From the NCBI RefSeq assembly GCF_963678635.1, contig NC_087062.1:49200552-49264551 (forward strand): a stretch of 64,000 nucleotides of DNA, read 5' to 3'. Made by a program: the position numbers and the translations under genes. Below, piece after piece: positions 58,069-64,000 of this stretch (positions are counted from its first letter, which is position 1; the number at the start of each line of letters is the position of its first letter). Under the pieces are notes generated by a model that was not told the origin of the DNA, did no database searches, and saw only the letters and a program-made list of their open reading frames with translations. This DNA is from Symsagittifera roscoffensis. Taxonomy: Eukaryota; Xenacoelomorpha; Acoela; Convolutidae.

Positions 58069-60287
58069 CACCCTCAAGGTCACGTGACTTATTTTTGTTT
58101 TGGGAATTTTCTGAAACCAAAAGAGAGCCTGGTCATGCATCGACATCACATCATGTGCTCAAGCAAATACGTGGACTTCTACGCATTCCCATTCGCAGTG
58201 CGCCCTTCGGGCGCAAATGCCAATGCTCAATTAATTTCGCCAGGTGAAAATTTTTTAAAGAAAAATTCTGATAAATTTTAACTTAAACTACCATCAAAAA
58301 ACGCAAAGATTTCAAAGTGTGAAACAATCAACTTTTTGCTATTACCGGGCATGTAGTGAGACTGAATCCGGCAAAAATAAATTGAAAAATGAAGGAAATG
58401 GAAAGAAAAAAATTGTTCAAAATAAGAACGCAACATCAAAAACTTATTTGATCTCCGCTAAGGTCATAATTCCGATCAGGCTGATTTCAGATTTTAAGCG
58501 TACAATTTACGGTTACGGCTGCTCCCTCTACAGGTCCCAGAGGGACCGAGTGAGCATCCTACCTCGATCCAGGTTAACGGATAGTTGTTCTTAATTTTTC
58601 ACAATTTTTTTTTTCACTAATGCTTGTTTTCATTTCCTCATGAGAAGCTGTATCAATTTTAAAAAAATTGATTTTATTAATCAATGCTTCCAAGAACAAC
58701 TGATGTTAGGTGGTTGCAAATGCGGTTGCTGAAAACTAGTAAGGGATAATGATGAGAAAAATTGTAAGTTTTCAAATGAATTTAAAAACAGTTTTTTTCT
58801 TTTTTTCTTTTGTAAATCGGGAGAAATGAATCATTTTTTTTTAAAGTTTTCCTGGCACCAACCACTGTTCTTAAGTAATGAAGATTCTTGTTCTAGCCGT
58901 TTATAACACTTTGGCAGAAAAAACATCAATATGATGTAAAATGTTTTAAAAAAGAGAAAAATTTAAAAATTATGTTTTTTTTTAGAAATCAAAAATTTGT
59001 AATTTTCAAAATTGAAAAAAAAGTGAAAATTAATTGCATATTACGATTCAGCGTACCCATTTTAGTGGGTATAGCATTTTGAATCACCAAAAAATGTTAA
59101 AAATTGTAGATTTTATGAAGTTTTCATTTTGGCTATTTTTCCTTGTCGCCTCCACTTAAGGCACCTTTGAGCCAACTTGAGAAACTGGAACCTAAACAAG
59201 CTATACAGATAGTCTGAATGAGCCATTTTCAGCTTGATAACACGCTTGGAAGAAAAAAAACTGCAGAAAAGAAAGGAAATTTTGAACTTTAACCTTTTTT
59301 CTTCTTCAAATGGCGATACTTAGAATAATTTTTCAGCTGAAAAGTTCAAAAAAAAGCAAAAAATTCAAATTTTGAAAAAATTTTAAAAAAATCTCATCAG
59401 TCTGTTTATTGGAGTCTTCGAGGTTTTGGGAGACCTTATCTGGCGGCTAACAACAAGTGGATCACTTATTTTAAAATTTTGAGAAAGGTCAAAAAAACCT
59501 GTTTTTACGATTTTTTAGACAGAATTCCGAAAGCAATATCTTGGCTAAAAACAAAAATGAGGGCCTAAAAATATTACAAACAGTACTCCCACATAAAGTA
59601 CATTAGGTTGGAAAGAAGAAATTGACTCTGATTCAAAAATCGTTTTATAACTTTATTTCTGAACAAAAAATTGTAAAAAAATCAAAAACTGAAAAATTTT
59701 TTGAAAAAAATGATTGTTTTGAAAAAGTGCCAATTTTCAGCTGAAGTTTTTCATTTTAGCTAAAAAAGCCAGAGCAAGGCCCTTTAAGCTCAAATAAATT
59801 AATTAAGCAAATTATTTTCAAGTTTTTTCGTTAAAGGCTTTTATTTTGAAAAAGTATTCAAAAATGGGTAAAAAAAAGTCAAAAAAATCAATTTTCTCAG
59901 ATTCAAAAACCTTCACCACCATGATGATTAGTTCGCTAGATAGGACTGCTGAGATCAATTTAGACGTATATTCATAAGTATATCAAAATTTTTATTTATT
60001 TTTGAGAATTAAGCAAAATAAAAACTTTTCCCAAATTGGGCAAAAAGCCCAAATTAGCCCAAACACCTGTTAAAAATTGTTGGGTCGAAAAATCACAAAA
60101 GGAAACCCCTATTCGTTTGACATTTTAGGGCCGCATGCAAAAAATTAGACCAATCTAACCTGACAATTTCGAGAATCAACTTTTTTGTCAAGATTCTCTA
60201 AAGACCAATTTAGGGAGATTACTTGTACCGGTGGGGGCCCCTACCCCACCTCAAAAAATTTTGTAATGCTGGAACGCGGCCACCTAG
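58069..60287 (+). mobile_element. Module 16, family A (2219 bp)
   Basis: Starts CACCCTCAAGGTCACGTGAC. Hairpin 1 is at 58200-58214, hairpin 2 at 58517-58559, CATGC at 60134, terminal hairpin at 60230-60250. A six base ATCACA insertion near 58143 lengthens the start region. Confidence 0.87.
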
Positions 60288-62494
60288 CACCCTCAAGGTC
60301 ACGTGTTGGATTTTTGTTTTTGGTATTTTCTGAAAACAAAAGAGAGCGTGGTCATGCATCGACATCATGTGCTCAAGCAAATATGTGGACTTCTACGCAT
60401 TCCCATTCGCAATGCGCCCTTCGGGCGCAGATGCCAATGCTCAATTAATTTTGCCAGGTGAAAATTTTTTACAGAAAAACTCGGATAAATTTTTACTTAA
60501 ACTACCACCAAAAAACGCAAAGATTTCAAAGTGTGAAACAATCAAGTTTTTGCTAATACCGGGCATGCAGTCAGACTAATTTCGGCAAAAATAAAATGGA
60601 AAATGAAAGAAATGGAAAGAAAAAAAATTGTTCAAAATAAGAACGCAACATCAAAAACGTATTTGATCTCCGCTAATGACAAAATTATGATCAGGCTGAT
60701 TTCAGATTAAAGCGTACAATTTAAGGTTACGGATGCTCCCTCTAACGGTCCCAGAGGGACCGAGTGAGCATCCTACCTCGATCCAGGACAACGGATAGTT
60801 GTTTTTAATTTCTCATAAAATTTATTTTTCTTTAATGCTTGTTTTCATTTTCTCATGAGAAGCTGTAGACATTTCAAAATATTTTGATTTCATTAAACAA
60901 TGGTTCCCGAAACAACTGACAATGGGTGCTTAAAAATACGGTTGGTGAAAACTGGTAAGGGATAATGTTGAGAAAAATTGTAAGCTTTCAAGAAGTTTAA
61001 AAAAAAACAGTTTCTTTTCTTCTTTTTTTTTGTTAAATCAGAAATCAATCAAATTTTTTAAATTTTACCTTAAAACAACTATTATGTTTAAGTAATGAAG
61101 ATTCCTGTTGTAGCCTTTTATAACACGTTGGCAGAAAAAAAACATCAAACGTTTTGAAATAAAGAAAAATTAAAAATTGTTTTTTTTTGGAAAAAATAAA
61201 AAAAATAGTAAATTTCAAAATTGAAAAAAAGTGAAAATTAATTGCATAATACGATTCAGCGTACCCAACTTAGTGGGTCTAGCTTTTTAAATCACCAAAA
61301 AAGGTTGAAAATTGTAGATTTTATGAAGTTTTCATTCTGGCTATTTTTCCTTGTTGCCTCCACTCAAGGCACCTTTGAGCCAACTTGAGAAACTGGAACT
61401 CAAACAAGCTATACAGATAGTCTGAATGAGCCATTTTCAGCGTGATAATACGCCTGGAAGAAAAAAAACTCCAGAAAAGAAAGAAAATTTTGAACTTTAA
61501 CCTTTTTTCTTCTTCAAATGGCGAAACTTAGAATAATTTTTCAACTGAAAAGTTCAAAAAAAATCAAAAAATTCAAATTTTGAAGAAATTTAAAAAAATC
61601 TCATCAGTCTGTTCATTGGAGTCTTCGAGGTTCTGGGAGACCTTATCTGGCGACTAACAACAAGTGGATCACTTATTTTAAAATTTTGAGAAAGGTCAAA
61701 AAAACATGTTTTTTCGACATTTTTGACAAAATTTCGAAAGCAATATCTTGGCTAAAAACAAGAATGAGGGCCTAAAATTAGTACAAACAGTACTCCCACA
61801 TAAGGTACATTAGGTTGGAAACAAAAAGTTTACTCTGACTCAAAAATCGTTTTTTAACTTTATTTCTGAACAAGAAATTGAAAAGAAATCAAAAACTTGA
61901 AAAATTGTTGAAAAAAATGATTGTTTTAAAAAAGTGCCAATTTTTAGCTGAAACTTTTCATTTTAGCTAATAAAGCCAGAGCAATGCCCTTTAAGCTCAA
62001 ATAAATTAATTATGCAAATTATTTTCAAGTTTTTTCGTTAAAGCCTTTTATTTTGAAAAAGTATTCAAAAATGGGTAAAAAAAAGTCAAAAAAATCAATT
62101 TTCTCCGATTCAAAAACCTCCATTACCATGATGATTAGTGCGTTAGATAGGACTGCTGAGATCAATTTAGACGTTCTTTCATAAGTATATTGAAATTTTT
62201 ACTTATTTTTGAGAATTAAGCAAAATAAAAACTTTTCCCAAATTGGGCAAAAAGCCCAAATTAGCCCAAACACCTGTTAAAAATTGTTGGGTCAAAAAAT
62301 CACAAAAGGAAACCCCTATTCGTTTGACATTTTAGGGCCGCATGCAAAAAATTAGACCATTCTAACCTGACAATTTCGAGAATCGACTTTTTTGCAAAAT
62401 TTCTCTATAGTCCATTTGAGGGATATTACTTGTACCGGTGGGGGCCCCTACCCCACCTCAAAAAATTTTGTAATGCTGGAACGCGGCCACCTAG
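60288..62494 (+). mobile_element. Module 17, family A (2207 bp)
   Basis: Starts CACCCTCAAGGTCACGTG, then TTGGATT. Hairpin 1 is at 60414-60428. Hairpin 2 at 60731-60773 has a fully paired outer stem (GGATGCTC with GAGCATCC), whereas most A modules have GGCTGCTC. CATGC is at 62341, terminal hairpin at 62437-62457. The body differs from modules 1, 3, 6, 7, 9 and 16 and is almost identical to module 18. Confidence 0.87.
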
Positions 62495-64000
62495 CACCCT
62501 CAAGGTCACGTGTTGGATTTTTGTTTCTGGTATTTTCTGAAACCAAAAGAGAGCGTGGTCATGCATCTACATCATGTGCTCAAGCAAATACGTGGACTCC
62601 TACGCATTCCCATTCGCAATGCGCACTTCGGGCGGAAATGCCAATGCTCAATTAATTTTGCCAGGTGAAAATTTTTTACAGAAAAATTCGGATAAATTTT
62701 TACTGAAACTACCACCAAAAAACGCAAAGATTTCAAAGTGTGAAACAATCAAGTTTTTGCTAATACCGGGCATGCAGTCAGACTGATTTCGGCAAAAATA
62801 AAATGGAAAATGAAAGAAATGGAAAGAAAAAAAATTGTTCAAAATAAGAACGCAACATCAAAAACGTATTTGATCTCCGCTAATGACAAAATTATGATCA
62901 GGCTGATTTCAGATTAAAGCGTACAATTTAAGGTTACGGATGCTCCCTCTAACGGTCCCAGAGGGACCGAGTGAGCATCCTACCTCGATCCAGGACAACG
63001 GATAGTTGTTTTTAGTTTTTCATAAAATTTATTTTTCTTTAATGCTTGTTTTCATTTTCTCATGAGAAGCTGTAGACATTTCAAAACATTTTGATTTCAT
63101 TAAACAATGGTTCCCAAAACAACTGACAAGGGGTGCTTAAAAATACGGTTGGTGAAAACTGGTAAGGGATAATGTTGAGAAAAATTGTAAGCTTTCAAGA
63201 AGTTTAAAAAAAACAGTTTCTTTTCTTCTTACTTTTGTTAAATCAGATATCAATCAAATTTTTTAGATTTATCTCAAAACAACTATTATGTTTAAGTAAT
63301 GAAGATTCCTGTTCTAGCCTTTTATAACACGTTGGCAGAAAAAAAACATCAAACTGTTTGAAAATGTTTTGAAATAAAGAAAAATTAAAAAGTGTTTTTT
63401 TTTGGAAAAAATTAAAAAAATAGTAAATTTCAAAATTGAAAAAAAGTGAAAATTAATTGCATAATACGATTCAGCGTACCCAATTTAGTGGGTCTAGCAT
63501 TTTAAATCACCAAAAAAGGTTGAAAATTGTAGATTTTATGAAGTTTTCATTCTGGCTATTTTTCCTTGTTGCCTCCACTTAAGGCACCTTTGAGCCAACT
63601 TGAGAAACTGGAACCTAAACAAGCTATACAGATAGTCTGATTGAGCCATTTTCAGCGTGATAACACGCCTGGAAGAAAAAAAACTCCAGAAAAGAAAGAA
63701 AATTTGAACTTTAACCTTTTTTCTTCTTCAAATGGCGATACTTAGAATAATTTTTCAGCTGAAAAGTTCAAAAAAAATCAAAAAATTCAAATTTTGAAGA
63801 AATTTAAAAAAATCTCATCAGTCTGTTCATTGGAGTCTTCGAGGTTCTGGGAGACCTTATCTGGCGACTAACAACAAGTGGATCACTTATTTTAAAATTT
63901 TGAGAAAGGTCAAAAAAACATGTTTTTTCGACTTTTTTGACAGAATTTCGAAAGCAATATCTTGGCTAAAAACAAGAATGAGAGCCTAAAATTAGTACAA
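62495..64000 (+). mobile_element. Module 18, family A, cut by the window edge
   Basis: Starts CACCCTCAAGGTCACGTG, then TTGGATT as in module 17. Hairpin 1 at 62621-62635 carries the GCGCAC/GGGCGG change of module 7. Hairpin 2 at 62938-62980 is fully paired, as in module 17. The 3' end lies beyond the window. Confidence 0.85.

Larger units (their letters stand above)
28184..64000 (+). repeat. Head-to-tail array of 18 CTAG-bounded modules
   Basis: Module boundaries are the CTAGs ending at 28187, 30403, 32880, 35087, 36693, 39197, 41414, 43628, 45255, 47464, 49940, 51565, 53185, 54814, 56438, 58068, 60287 and 62494. The base after each CTAG starts the next module, with no spacer. Three size families occur, here called A (~2.21 kb), B (~2.48-2.50 kb) and C (~1.61-1.63 kb). 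All share a 5' hairpin pair (hairpin 1 not found in module 5), a CATGC motif 148-154 bases from the end, a GC hairpin about 60-33 bases from the end, and a final CG-R-CCA-Y-CTAG. No coding frame is conserved across copies. The element class is unknown; a non-autonomous Helitron-like or other HUH-type element is one possibility, and a macrosatellite built from such elements another. Confidence 0.92.

Noticed and set aside
28188-64000. Canonical Helitron array (CTAG 3' ends with upstream hairpins)
   Set aside because: Helitrons start with TC, insert between A and T, and have their hairpin about 10-12 bases before CTRR. Here modules start with varied bases, no flanking T follows CTAG, and the main hairpin is over 30 bases upstream. 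A related or derived mechanism remains possible, so the class was left open.

Overview
The window reads as nuclear DNA of an invertebrate animal. It is AT-rich, has no operon-like gene packing, and consists almost entirely of degraded mobile elements and recent tandem duplications. Recognisable protein remnants come from a Polinton/Maverick (integrase, a major-capsid-like protein, two further Polinton-type proteins, protein-primed B-family DNA polymerase), from a Gag-like retroelement protein, and from a jockey/CR1-type LINE. Such Polintons occur in cnidarians, nematodes and other invertebrates; the phylum cannot be fixed from this window. I see no intact cellular gene, tRNA or rRNA.

Layout. 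(1) 1-13114: a block framed by a diverged inverted repeat (1-92 and 13022-13114). It holds two direct copies of a ~6.0-6.1 kb unit. Each unit has a ~25 bp minisatellite, a leader, a broken gag-like gene fused to the 3' part of a Polinton integrase, then broken Polinton virion-type genes. Most lesions are shared by both copies, so decay came before duplication. (2) 14162-16710: a broken Polinton DNA polymerase on the minus strand, cut off by a ~470 bp repeat that occurs twice (16711-17181, 17388-17855). (3) 18404-21487: two copies of a ~1.53 kb unit, each with a foldback of ~160 bp arms and two small divergent ORFs. (4) 22405-23947: LINE reverse-transcriptase remains, minus strand. (5) 24507-28183: two full copies and a ~100 bp third copy of a 1.6-1.9 kb repeat; the third copy is interrupted by the next block.

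(6) 28188-64000 is the most striking region: 18 non-coding modules (the last runs off the window) strictly head to tail, each ending in CTAG and starting with the next base. They form three size families (~2.21, ~2.48-2.50 and ~1.61-1.63 kb) whose sequences differ widely but whose architecture is the same. Most have a CCC-N3-GGG hairpin 88-133 bp from the start; all have a second compound hairpin 289-479 bp from the start and an AT-rich body. Each then has a CATGC motif 148-154 bp before the end, a GC hairpin ~60 to ~33 bp before the end, and a terminal consensus CG-R-CCA-Y-CTAG. This looks like a family of non-autonomous, structure-defined elements that insert at, or amplify next to, their own CTAG ends. 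Some features recall Helitrons, but the 5' end and hairpin position do not fit canonical ones. No protein that could mobilise them is visible.

How the parts relate: no working pathway can be read here. The Polinton and LINE pieces are fossils. The tandem units and the CTAG array are recent, with neighbouring or near copies almost identical. All comparisons were made by eye; percentages are approximate.
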